Assembly (NCBI GenBank): GCA_015179125.1 | Contig: WHVA01000095.1 | Span: 186,001 to 250,000 of the forward strand | Reading direction: 5' to 3' | DNA from: Gautieria morchelliformis | Lineage: Eukaryota; Basidiomycota; Agaricomycetes; Gomphales; Gomphaceae | DNA: 64,000 bases | Part shown: positions 35,701 to 46,061 of the stretch, piece after piece | Position numbering within the stretch: position 1 is the first letter of the stretch | Layout: each line of letters starts with the position of its first letter | Position numbers and translations under genes: made by a program | The notes under the pieces: model-generated | What the model was told of the DNA's origin: nothing | Seen by the model: only the letters and a program-made list of their open reading frames with translations | Databases searched by the model: none

Positions 35701-36280
35701 GCCACATATTCACTGGCCAGGCGCCTGTCAATGATGTCTCAGGGAACGATGATGCCTTTCTGACAGCATGGCTAGTCGAGAAGGTCTAGCACATTTTCAT
35801 CACCACCTTCATTACTTTTGGGCGTGTAGATAGTGAGGGATGTATTACTCATTACCGCTTATCTTCCCTTGTAGACAGCTTCAAGGCTCTCTCGTCGTCC
35901 ATACTTTAGGGCTAAGTACTGAGGATGCGTGGGCGCGAATTCCGTTTCAGCCAGGGACACATTCTGTGCACCGAGTTCAAGTGCTTTGGAGAGTGATCAA
36001 AATGATGAAACGCGCGGACGAGACGGTGTCAGGGGTCTTGCGAAATGCCCCGGTCGCCCGAGTTATCGCTTCGATATTCAACAGGCGTATCCAAGATTCC
36101 CCTTACCCTTAGCATTCCCTGAATTTGTCAACTTGAAGTTAAACGTTAATCATCAGAAGTATCCGACTGCCCCTTGCCAGCCTCCCGAAATGACTGTTGA
36201 ATACACAGTCTTTGCGCGCTGGCAGATCAAGCTTCCAGTCCGGTCCCGAATCTGAGATCCTGCTCAGCATTTCTGGATTC
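32712..36280. other. gene-poor region with no recognised gene
   Basis: About 3.6 kb between the array and the synthetase gene. I see only short open frames on both strands. Some minus-strand pieces at 33297-33900 have moderately protein-like stretches (LREILVDIYAARVLQATFRG) but cannot be joined into a gene. No tRNA, LTR or tandem repeat was seen. Confidence 0.4.
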
Positions 36281-36282
36281 TG

Positions 36283-36290
36283 GATAAAAG
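36283..36290 (+). promoter_or_regulatory. TATA-like element of the A-T-TE synthetase gene
   Basis: GATAAAAG lies 73 bp upstream of the chosen ATG at 36363, in a plausible place for a core promoter. It is followed by a C/T-rich leader (CCCCCCCTCTCATCCGCCTC), common before highly expressed fungal start codons. Confidence 0.5.
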
Positions 36291-36362
36291 CGGATGCTTC
36301 GTAGGTCCATTTGCTACAAACCCCCCCTCTCATCCGCCTCCCTCCATCTCACCGAAGTCACC

Positions 36363-39289
36363 ATGGTTTCTCCTCAGACCCTCTCCCAACTCTTGCAGGT
36401 CCGTGCCGCCGAGGGCGACAATGCCAAGGGCCTGTCTTACCTCGATGACCATGGCTCTGTGTACAAGTACCTCTCTTACGCAGACCTCTTCCGCGACGCC
36501 ACAGTCTACGCCAAGCGCCTCCTCGCCGCCGGCCTCACACAAAATGACATCGTCGTGGCCAGCTTCCACGACCATGACTCGCACATTCTCCTCTTTTGGG
36601 CGTGCTGCCTCGCCGGAATCCGCGTGTGCCCCCTTCCCCCGCTGCACCCGGACCCGACCCGCCAGGCCATGCTGTTCAAGCACCTCCAGGTATTGTTCCA
36701 CGGACCGACGTTGATCGCACCAAAGGCCGTGACGGAAGGTGTCCTCAAGCTTGTGCCCGGGTTTAAAGTTCTCCCTTCAGAATCCCTTCCTGAAGCCACG
36801 GCGGCCACGTCCAAGGTCTTCCCGGCGCGCTCGGCCTCCCCCAATGACGTCGTCTGCTTCATGTTAACTTCGGGTTCCACGGGCAACTCCAAGGCGGTGC
36901 AACTGACACACGCCAACTTGTTGTCCAGTGTACGAGGCAAGATCCACCACCACGGTACCTCATCTTCCTCGCGTTTCTTGAGTTGGATCGCCTTCGACCA
37001 TGTTGCATGTGTTTCCGAAATTCATATTCACGCACTAGAGGCTAACGCTAGGTAAGCATTCCCTTACGCCATGCTGTTGAAAGTGACTTAGTGTGTTCGT
37101 ACAGCCAATGGCTTGTCGGTCCATCCGCTATTATCAATAATTCCCTGAACCTCCTCGAGTGGTCAAGCACCTACCGCATCACATACACCTTCAGCCCTAA
37201 TTTCCTGCTCGCCCACATCCTGCGCGACGTCACTAACACCCCCTTCGCGTCCCCGCTCGACCTGTCCTGCCTACGTGTCCTCATTTCTGGAGGGGAAGCC
37301 GTGCCCATGGGCACCGCCATCGCGTTCGCAGATTTGATCGGCAGTTTCGGGAGCCCACGAGATGCGTTGAGAGCCGGATTCGGTATGAGCGAGACAGGCG
37401 CTGGTTCCATATACGACAGACGCCCGATTCCCTTCAAAGGGCAGCGCGACGCGCCCAAGTATCTTTCGCTGGGCACTTGCGCCCCCGGCATCGCCATGCG
37501 CGTGGCGAACCCGGAAACGGGCCGCATTTGCTCACCGGGAGAGCCCGGTCAATTGCAAATCAAGGGTACCACGGTCTTCAGCCGCTACTACGGGAATGAA
37601 CAAGCCACGATGGAGTCATTCGCCGACGATGGCTGGTTCATCACCGGCGACTCGGCAGAGATCGATGCCGACGGTAACTTATTCCTCGTCGGCCGAGACA
37701 AGGACTCGGTCAACATCAACGGTGTCAAGCATCCTACGCAAGACGTCGAGCACTACGTCGAGGATGCCAAGATCGATGGTGTTATGCACGGATTTGTGTA
37801 CGTATGCCCGATGCGCCTTGCTGATGCCGACACCGAGACGTACGGCGTCTTCTACCAACATGAAGTCGTGGTCGAGGCAGGTGCAACTGAGGAGCAGAAG
37901 CACGCCATCGATGCCGCTAACCGCGCGATCAGGAGGGCGTGTACCATATTCTGCTCACAGGCTCCTCACGTCATCCTCCCCCTCCCGCGTGCCGCATTCG
38001 TCAAGACGTCTCTGGGCAAAGTCTCTCGTTCACAGCTCACCAAGTCTTACCTGCAGGGCAACTACGGCGCACTCCAGGCGTCGTTGGAGGTCCAGAACGG
38101 CCATCTGTCTGGAGATGGGTCGCCCACCGATCTCTTGAACCCCATCGAGCAGGTCGTCGCTGAAGCCGTCGCCTCTATCGTCACCATCGAGGAATCCGCC
38201 CTCCGTCGATCCAGCAACATCTTCGATCTCGGTGCTTCGTCCATGCACCTGCTGCGCCTGAAGCACCTCATCCAGACCCGCCTCGGCCTCACCGACATCC
38301 CGACCATCGACTTGCTTAGACGCCCCGAAGTCGGCGAGCTATGCGACTATCTCTATGAATTGGTTCAGGAAAACGGACGAGGTGAGAAGGACACATCGTA
38401 CCAGCCGGTGATCTGCTTCAACGACACCGGGTCGAAGCCTCCACTGTTCCTTGTCCACCCCGGTGTCGGAGAGGTGCTTGTGTTCATCGCCCTCGCCAGG
38501 GCCCTTGCGGACGACCGGCCAGTGTACGCGCTGCGCGCACGCGGATTCGACCACAACGACCCGACGTTTGCGAGCTTCGACGAGATGTCTGACACATACG
38601 TGGAGGCCATCGAGAAAAAGTACCCCAGCGGACCCTACTACGTCGCAGGCTACAGCTTCGGCGGTGCCGTCGCCTTCGAGATCGGGAAGAAGCTCGAAGC
38701 GAAAGGGAAGGAGGTGCCGTGGTTCGGCGTCTTCAACCTGCCCCCGCACATCCAGTGGCGTATGAAGGAGCTCACGTGGGTCGAGGTCCTGATGAACCTC
38801 GCGTTGTTCCTGTCCTTGGTCCCGCCCCCTGACTTGGACCGCGTGCGGGACGAGATCAAGGCTGAGTTCCCGGTCGTTGCAGCCATGGACGTCGAGCCCC
38901 CCAACCCACAAGACCCGATTCAGTGGCTGTTCGCCCGTTCCGACAAGGCCCGTCTCGCCGAGCTCGACCTCGAGCTAGGCGCTTTCATCCGCTGGATCAA
39001 GGTCGCGTACGAGCTCAACCGGACTGGCCGCACCTTCGTGCCTCAGGGCCGCATCGAGGGTGCTCTCACCTCGATTTTCTGTGCCATCCCATTGCCATCG
39101 ATGGGCACCCGGGAAGAGTTCAAGGCGAACCGCTTGTCTGTGTGGGAGGAGTTCAGCGGGGAACGGTTTGAGATGATCGACGTCGATGGCGAGCACTACA
39201 CGATGCTTTCGGCTGAACATGTGGACAGCTTTGCCAAGCATCTACGGGGGGCATTGAGGCGGGCAGACGATGGCCGGAAGCGGATCTAA
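36363..39289 (+). CDS. NRPS-like A-T-TE synthetase (atromentin/quinone synthetase type)
   Basis: Two exons, 36363-37051 and 37105-39289, give 957 residues, typical of mushroom A-T-TE enzymes. These activate an aromatic 2-oxo acid and the thioesterase joins two units into a terphenylquinone or furanone. The adenylation domain shows SYADLFRDATVYAKRLLAAG, A3 LTSGSTGNSKAVQLTH, the DHVA region, A5 GFGMSETGAGSIY, A7 GDSAEID, A8 GRDKDSVNINGVKHP and the Lys loop ending TSLGKVSRSQL. The carrier domain has NIFDLGASSMHLLRLK with the phosphopantetheine serine. The thioesterase has LFLVHPGVGE, the nucleophile motif GYSFGGA and the terminal His in DGEHYTM. The start at 36363 has a good context (CACCATGG). 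No aminotransferase or dehydrogenase is adjacent, unlike known atromentin loci. The exact substrate cannot be read by eye. Confidence 0.88.
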
Positions 39290-40560
39290 TTGGGCGTCAC
39301 TGGATATCTATTGCGGTGCCCGGGGGCACATGCATTGTAGACATTATTTTATCTAAGGCGAGCTTGCATGGTAACTGTAACATGTATTACAGTACATTTA
39401 TTAGATTTTGGCAATGATTATTAGACTTTTTTTTTCTTCATTGTCGTGATCCCTCTGCATATAATACACCGCAAAATCAACCCACAAACTGTCAACACTC
39501 TAAGGTGTAGCGGGGATCGACTGAAGACCGAGGAAATTATTAAATCCAAAGGTAAAAGGAACAAAGCGGAAAGAGTCAATAGTCAATAGTTTGCCACTCG
39601 GCTACGGCAACGTGGCCGATCGATCTCCGACACGATCCCAAGACCCAAGAGAGCACCGGACCTGCTGTCACGTCCGCTCCGTCCCGCGCAGCGGACATGA
39701 CATGTGGTCACACTCATCACTGGTGGGTATTGAGATTAGAGGGAGAGCGGGGGTAAGCGGAGAACGCAGGGTCGCGTCCGATGCACGGACTGGTAGTTAG
39801 GAAGCCACGGTCATGCTCGACCGTGGCAGTATATTTACGAACCCGCGCGGTAGCGTGCGTCCAGTTGAGCGCCAAGCACGGCGGACATGCACTGTAGAAA
39901 GAATAAGCGCTATATTTCAGTTCCGCTTGCACTACAGCTAAATTACAGTACCGACTTGTACTGAAATTTAGTCCCCAAAAGATAATTTCACAGAGCACTA
40001 AAAATCAGTACTATCCAAGTACTGAAATTTAGGTACAGGAAAAAATGCAAAGTCCAAATGATGAATGAGATTTTTTTTTTTACCTAATCATGATCAATCT
40101 CCAGAAGTCAACTAAGTACTAGTGCAAGTGTCTGGGGTATGATCGTGAGTTGCGCTAATACCTAGTAGGCAAGATAATCGATTTCCGGCGGAAGGCGAAA
40201 GGCACAGGACGAGTCGGAGTACAACCTGGCTGACTAATGCAAGAACGAATGTATGCGCGCTCTTCATCCTTCGCTCTCGCCATCGCCACCACGGTCAGCC
40301 CCTCAACTCGCCTCGTCGTAGCGCACATAGTATTTTTCTCCCACTCTCCTCCTTACACCCGTGCCCTGGTTGGGCAGAGTCTTGAACTCAGCCTGACCGC
40401 ACACGCGAGATTGATCCCTCCTGCACGGTTACCGGACTGCCTGCATGCTCAGCCACAACCTGAGTGATCCCAGGTTCTCCACCACCGCACCAGGTAGCTG
40501 TCCCAGCTGTTCTTTGTGGTGGAAGCTGTCGCGCGATTTGATAGAGAGCCTGATTGAGGC
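39290..40560. other. intergenic region downstream of the synthetase
   Basis: About 1.3 kb. The segment 39890-40035 carries two similar stem-forming pieces around CAGTAC...GTACTGAAATTTAG, possibly a short degenerate element. T-runs lie near 39427 and 40071. No gene is recognised. Confidence 0.4.
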
Positions 40561-40599
40561 TGTGAAAAGGAAGATGGTGAGTTGGGCGTTCGCTCGACC

Positions 40600-41520
40600 A
40601 ATCCCCTGTGTACAACATGTACATCAACGATCCCTCCTCCAATATTTCCGACAAGCATGTCAATGAGGTATGTTAGTATTTTGAGAACTAACAGAACCGG
40701 TCAGCACCTTTCTGTGACAGCCTATCCATCTGTTCTCCCCAACCGCAGTGCCACCATACTCCCAGTTTATAACTCATATTGTCAAATTATCCGACCAGCA
40801 AGCATCCATTTTTTTCCAGCAGGAGCTCAAGATCGCAGAGGCTACCGAGAGGAAGAAAGTTGTTGATGCTGTCAGTCAGAGGGGCGTTGGGATTATGGTA
40901 TACATTATTTCTCTACTTTTCCCACCGCTCAAGTCTATACCTCCATAGACGAATGGGTTTGGAAACTGGGCTGTGCAATGCTGTTTGGAACCTCCTGTGA
41001 GCTCGCCGATAGGATGAAAATTGTACGGTGCATGAGGTTTGTAAAATTACTCTTATATGCCTCTATTTCGACCTCAATATTCCATGTAGGGGACAAGTCG
41101 TCGAACTTACCACGAATTGCTATGGAACCCATGTTTTGCAGAAAGCACTGGACTGTGAGGAGGATGTTTAGGGTAAGTTTTCCTATAGCTGCTGTATGGT
41201 TTCATGCCAGTTCACACATCATCAAGCTCCTCATTGTGTCGGAACTTCTCCTTGGCGACCCTTTTTCGACATTGCTCAACAAGCGTTCTGCGCATGTTTG
41301 GAGCAAGATAATATGGGCTCTCCTGGCACCTCTGATCTTCGCATAGTAAGTCGTATTCTAGAATGTTTTTCACTTGGGTTGCACTAAATTGTAAATTGTT
41401 ATAGTGTTAATAAATCACTAGCAGGTAAATGGGCCTCACTGGCCTGCCATGAGACTGGCTCACTCGTCGTGCAGACTGCATTTGAACAGTGTGAGAAAGC
41501 ATTGTTGGGGTGCTTCTCAA
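40600..41520 (+). pseudogene. Pumilio-repeat (PUF) RNA-binding protein remnant
   Basis: Plus-strand pieces in several frames match a basidiomycete PUF protein: NMYINDPSSNISDKHVNE, LSDQQASIFFQQELKIAEAT, TNGFGNWAVQCCLEP, MKIVRCMRG, VVELTTNCYGTHVLQKALDC, LLIVSELLLGDP, NKRSAHVWSKI and YVNKSLAGKWASLACHETGS, followed by LVVQTAFEQCEKA. PUF repeats bind single bases of mRNA 3' UTRs. Several joins can be explained by introns, but a TAG follows EEDV and a shift is needed after CCLEPP. The N-terminal half and the last repeats are missing. I judge it a decayed partial copy. Confidence 0.7.
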
Positions 41521-41539
41521 CGAGGAGGCGGTTTCAAGA

Positions 41540-41925
41540 TGTGTTGCCTGGTGCTGATCGCTTGACGTCACCAGGCAGCAAGAACGGCCCTCCCGTCATT
41601 CATGTCGACTCTACTTGATGAGAGCCTCCACCCCGATGTGAAGATCAACAAGGAGACGGTGCAGAACATGGCTGCAATGGTATATGCTGGTACGTCCCAT
41701 CTCTCCACCCAAGTCTTATTCCCCTTGCTTACTGGCCCCTCCTTAGCCGGCGCCGCCTTGCACCCGCCGTCATCCTTGTACCCCCTTAATATTTACCACA
41801 GATCCACGCCTTGCTGTTTTTGGTTTTGGTCTATGGTGCGTCGCGAGACATCTATCACCCGCTTACTGGTACATCGCCTGACACATTATGATACAGAATG
41901 TGTCTGGGGCACTTTATGGGAGTGT
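41540..41925 (+). pseudogene. cytochrome P450 remnant
   Basis: The sequence ARTALPSFMSTLLDESL followed by VQNMAAMVYA matches the segment just before and into the P450 I helix (normally continuing AGADT). A GTACGT intron follows. Then comes DPRLAVFGFG with the heme-ligand Cys still present four residues on (LWC, where families have RRxCPGR), ARHL and YWYIA before a stop. About 150 residues between the I helix and the heme loop are missing, so this cannot be a working enzyme. Confidence 0.65.
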
Positions 41926-41989
41926 TACGATACGATCCGTCGTAAGTGTCAAGATTGGTTTTTAGGCGTTAATATCGTGTATTAGTGAA

Positions 41990-43216
41990 CACAGCGAATG
42001 CCGAATAACTTGTGCGAATAAGTATGCCGCTCGGCGAATAAGTGAACCGATGAATGTTCACGAAACAAAGGGGTTGCCCGAACGGGGCTCGCCCTGTCTA
42101 CAGTCGTAGCGAAATAGCTCGCAGCACTTGACGACGTAACGTGCAAGATATCGCGGAAGGGCTGTCTAAGTTTCGACGGTCCCTTCGCTGGCGAAGGTGC
42201 TCCTTTGGAGCCCTTCGCCAACAGCACAGAAAGTAGTTCGAAGGCTAAGGTAACGAAGACGAAGTATGAGAACTCACCAGTGATGCCTAAGTCCTTGGCT
42301 GGTCGAAGATAGAAATCTTCAAGGAGAGGCTCAAGACGATGATCACAGCGAGGTCAAGTTTGCACAAGATGGATGACGTATGATAATTGAACTGGGGAAT
42401 GTACATGCAAATGTAAACTACTTATATCGAATGCTTGTAAGGTATCAGCGAATAGGAAAGAGGCCGTCACGAGTCAGGGTTGGATAGGGGTGCACAGTCA
42501 TGATACAACATAGATGAAATAAACATACAATAGAATGTAAGGAGGGAGAAAACATGAAACGACGGAGAGTAGAGGTGGCGAAGGCATTTATGGACAAAAC
42601 CATGTCTTGGGACCCGTGTACATGCTACCCTGCACGGACTCTTGGTCTACTGGGTTGATTCCGCACGGCCTATGGGGGGGATGTCCTGCGAACATACTCT
42701 GACCATACGAACGCCCAATGGGGTTGGATTTAAGAAGACGATGGGGTTAATGATGGACCATTATGCCGGGTGAATGGTATCGATTGTTTTTGATGGTGTG
42801 CCTGCTGACGAATGATGCGGGCAGCGAATAGCCGTTCGGCGAGATGCAAGGGAGGTAGAACAGAGGTGACACAGGGGAGGAGAGGCCGAGGAGGAGGGCG
42901 AAGCCGAGCGAACACTGAGGAGGAGTGGCAAAAGGGAAAACGGGGATACCACGATGCAGGAAATGCACAGGTCATGACAACCCAACTATTCGGACACTAT
43001 CGGAAGAGGGTCGAGTAGAGGAGGTGGTAGGCCCAGCGATGACTGCCGAGTCAGTCTCAGGACGTCGATAGTGCATTTTGACGGCGCGGCTACAGTAGTT
43101 GGTGCGAACAGCGAGAGTTGGTTGCCGAACATAACAATGGTGATCGGAACGAACACGAAGGTGGGGTGAAAAAATAGGGAAACTGAGCTTCCTAAGTATG
43201 GGAGATAAACGCGTCA
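41990..43216. other. non-coding repeat-rich stretch between P450 remnant and LTR block
   Basis: About 1.2 kb with no recognised gene. The part at 41990-42240 has an LTR-like look (CGAATGCCGAATAACTTGTG, then repeated CGAATAAG). It also contains a palindromic TTCGCTGGCGAAGG and related CCTTCG motifs, but I cannot define its ends. Open frames at 42730-42985 are short and Pro/Ser-rich without known motifs. Confidence 0.35.
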
Positions 43217-43750
43217 TGACAGTAAGGTTGACTGAGGTCGGGGGCGAAACCCGAGGTAAGGTCCGAGGTTGTGGGGCGAGGTTTGGATGGGGAAGTCGGA
43301 GAGGGACTAGGCTTCAGCTTATGTGCTGCGCCGACCCTACGCACGAGTCCCAACTTCGGAGGCAAACGAATAAGAGGTGAGGTTTGGCTTAAGAGGCGAG
43401 GCTTAGAAACGAACTAGGGATCGAAGTTGTACGATAGGTGATTTTCAGACTGAGGAGTAGGAATGCATACAGGGGGTTTATATACAAGCGAGGGTACGAG
43501 TCAGGGGTGAACATATTAGTGGAGGTCAGGGCGAGGTCAGGGGAGCGAGGTCAGGGCGAGGTAATATATGAATGATGCGTGATGGAGCGGAATCAGTAAC
43601 TAAGGGAATATGGGCATGGGATCAAGGTCGGATATGAGCTCTAGCTCTAGCTCGGGCTTGGGCGCAGGATAAGAGTCATATGTACTCGGGCACAAGTATC
43701 ACAAGGAAAGTTATACCGGTAAGTAACCAGCCAAAGGCTGGGTTCTTACA
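43217..43750 (-). mobile_element. solo LTR-like block (minus orientation)
   Basis: Read on the minus strand it begins TGTAAGAACCCAGCC, preceded by GGGCTGGTTGAACAGC, which resembles a priming tract and LTR start. It has a TATATAAA-type box near 43477 and then a C/T-rich R-U5-like stretch. A hairpin CCAGCC-AAA-GGCTGG lies at 43727-43741. Tandem CGAGGTCAGGG motifs occur at about 43527-43563. The distal edge near 43217 is a guess. No internal coding part adjoins it. Confidence 0.4.
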
Positions 43751-43769
43751 GCTGTTCAACCAGCCCTAG

Positions 43770-44449
43770 TGTTACGACCGTTCATTTCCGACTTCCGACC
43801 CTCAGTTCCGCCACTCCTTCCGCCCCTCCGATAGTTCCGTCACACGTTCCGCCCCTCCGACATTTCCGACATTCCGCCCCTTGTACATTTCCCTTGTTCT
43901 TTCGACTCTATTACTCGGACCCACCGGACCCACCTCGCCATCCATCAAAACCATATATCCGGTCACCCTTGTAGTTCGTTGTCAGATATCTTTTCCCGAC
44001 CCCTTGTTCTTTGCCATTGTTCTACCTTACCCTGAACCCCCCTTGTAGTCCCATTGTTCCCAATTAGTTAGTTCCCACACATTGTACTCGACTTCCGCTT
44101 CCTCCGGAATTTGTTTAGTACAACACCATTACTTGTTGCTCTGCGCTTTGTATAAAACCCCCTCATGTATGTCTGTTATTCTGCAATCAGATAATCACCT
44201 TCGATACTTGATTTCCTTCGCTCCATCTCCTGTTCTTAGCACAGCGAGTCTAGCAAGATCTCAGTCCTTCCGTCTTCCGCCTTCCGCCTCAGTTCCGACT
44301 CAAGTTCCGACCAACCTCTAGTTCAGTACTTTCCGACTTCCGACTCAGTTCCGAAATACTTAGGACGATAGTTCATCGGGGGCGCAACCTATAAGTTGAA
44401 GCCGCCGTCCTTTCTAGTTCCGACTTAGTGGAAATCTCGATACGTAACA
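43770..44449 (+). repeat. 5' LTR of the chromovirus
   Basis: 680 bp from TGTTACGACC to TACGTAACA. It contains TATAAAA at about 44151 (CTTTGTATAAAACCCCC). It is very similar to the 3' LTR, differing by a handful of substitutions and a 12-14 bp insertion. Confidence 0.93.
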
Positions 44450-44482
44450 GTATTATCTGATTCCCACCCGATAACTATCACC

Positions 44483-45906
44483 ATGCCTCCTCGTACCACA
44501 GCAACTTCAGCTCGAGCAGGAGCTGTCGAAGCTCTCTCTTATTTTGGCAGTCTTAGATCCGCAGCACCAAGGCACGCGGAACCCTCCAGCAGCTCTCGTG
44601 CCGACGATGAGCTTTCCGATGCTTTTCCGCAACGTTTCGAAGAAGTTCCCGACGCTAATCCCGACGACAATCCCGACTACGACGGGAATTCGACGAGTAG
44701 CAGCGGCGAACAAACAGCAGCGTCATTCCGACGCCCAGCTCCACCACCACCACCTCCACCAGGACCACCTCCAGGCGGCCCTCCAGGCGGCCCTCATGGC
44801 GGCCCACCCGGCGGTCCCCCAGGCGGTCCTCCACCTCCAATTCCACCTCAGATTCCCGCCAACCCAGTTCCGCCCGCGCCAGTTCCGGATCTTGCACAAG
44901 CCATCGCCATGCTAGCCGGACAACTCCAGCGCCCGGCCCAAGCACCACCACGCCCCAAGACAAAGGTCCACGAACCAGATCAGTTCGACGGTTCCGACCC
45001 CAAGAAGCTCCAGCCATTTCTGGTCCAGCTTCAACTCAACTTCCGCCATCGTCCTGACGCGTTTCCCGACGACGAACGAAAGGTCAATTATGCCCTTTCC
45101 TATCTCCGAGGCACGGCGCTCGACTACTTCGAACCCGCCCTCATGGATCCGTTCGCTCTCGTCGACTGGGCCGACGATTACCCCAATTTCATTTCCGAAC
45201 TCCGCAGCAACTTCGGACCATTTGATATGGAAGCCGATGCGGAAAATGAACTCGATAAGCTTCGTATGAAAGACACTCATAAGATAGCTAAATATATCGT
45301 CACATTCCAGCAGCTCGCTCCTCGAGTCCAATGGGGAGAAGCCGCACTCCGACGCCAGTTTTACATGGGCTTGCCATCCCGCATCAAGGATGAAATTGCC
45401 CGCGTCGGAAAACCCGCCACCCTTACCGACCTCCGCAACCTCGCTCAATCCATCGATTCACGCTACTGGGAAAGACACTCCGAGATCGCTCGCGAAACTT
45501 CCACCCAGAGCAAGAACGACAAGTCTTCCGACAAGAAGTCTGATAAAGACAAGAAGAAGACCAATTCCGGAAACACCAACCCGGAAACAACAACAACAGC
45601 TCCGGATCCAACTCCGGCAACCGGAACAACAACAACACCCCTCGGAACAACCAGGCCTCTGGTTCTAACACCAACGCCCGGAAGAGCACCCCGGATCTTT
45701 CCGACAAACTTGGGAAGGACGGAAAACTAACCCCTGTAGAACGCCAGCGTCGCATGGACAACAACCTTTGCCTCTTCTGCGGCAAAGGAGGTCACGTCGC
45801 TCGCGACTGCACTCGCGCTTCCGCCTCCGCTGCTAAGGCCAAGGGCCGCGCAGCAAAGACGGAAGAGAAATCCGAAGCGGTTCCCGCTGCGGATTCAAAA
45901 AAATAG
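44483..45906 (+). pseudogene. gag of the chromovirus (one frameshift before the zinc knuckle)
   Basis: The main frame, 44483-45730, starts MPPRTTATSARAGAVEAL. It has a Pro/Gly-rich segment (GPPPGGPPGGPHGGPPGG) and then the capsid core: DQFDGSDPKKLQPFLVQLQL, ALSYLRGTALDYFEPAL and FYMGLPSRIKDEIARVG. After a Ser/Lys/Thr-rich linker the frame must shift near 45650 to reach the knuckle CLFCGKGGHVARDC (CX2CX4HX4C), which ends at TAG 45904-45906. The shift could be a mutation or a programmed site; the second is less likely because pol is also broken. Confidence 0.85.
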
Positions 45907-46061
45907 TCAGCAGTCCTCCGGCCTCCGCACGAGCTGAGGGCTGTGTTGACCCCATTCGTGCGACAAACGAGGTTAAACTCAACGCATCCGCTCTTTCGTC
46001 CTCCGACTCTCTCTCTGTTCCGCTCACTTCCGACACCATTTCCGCACCCCCGTTTACAGCA

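Noticed and set aside
38339-38911. 190-codon minus-strand frame inside the A-T-TE gene
   Set aside because: It is a shadow of the GC-rich coding strand; the plus frame carries all domain motifs.
44655-45448. Long minus-strand frames opposite gag of the chromovirus
   Set aside because: They mirror the Pro/Gly-rich and capsid coding sequence and have no domain of their own, unlike the antisense gene at 49721-50948.
45560-45700. Programmed frameshift between the gag core and zinc knuckle
   Set aside because: There is no obvious slippery site with a structure, and the same element has several other frame breaks, so mutation is simpler.
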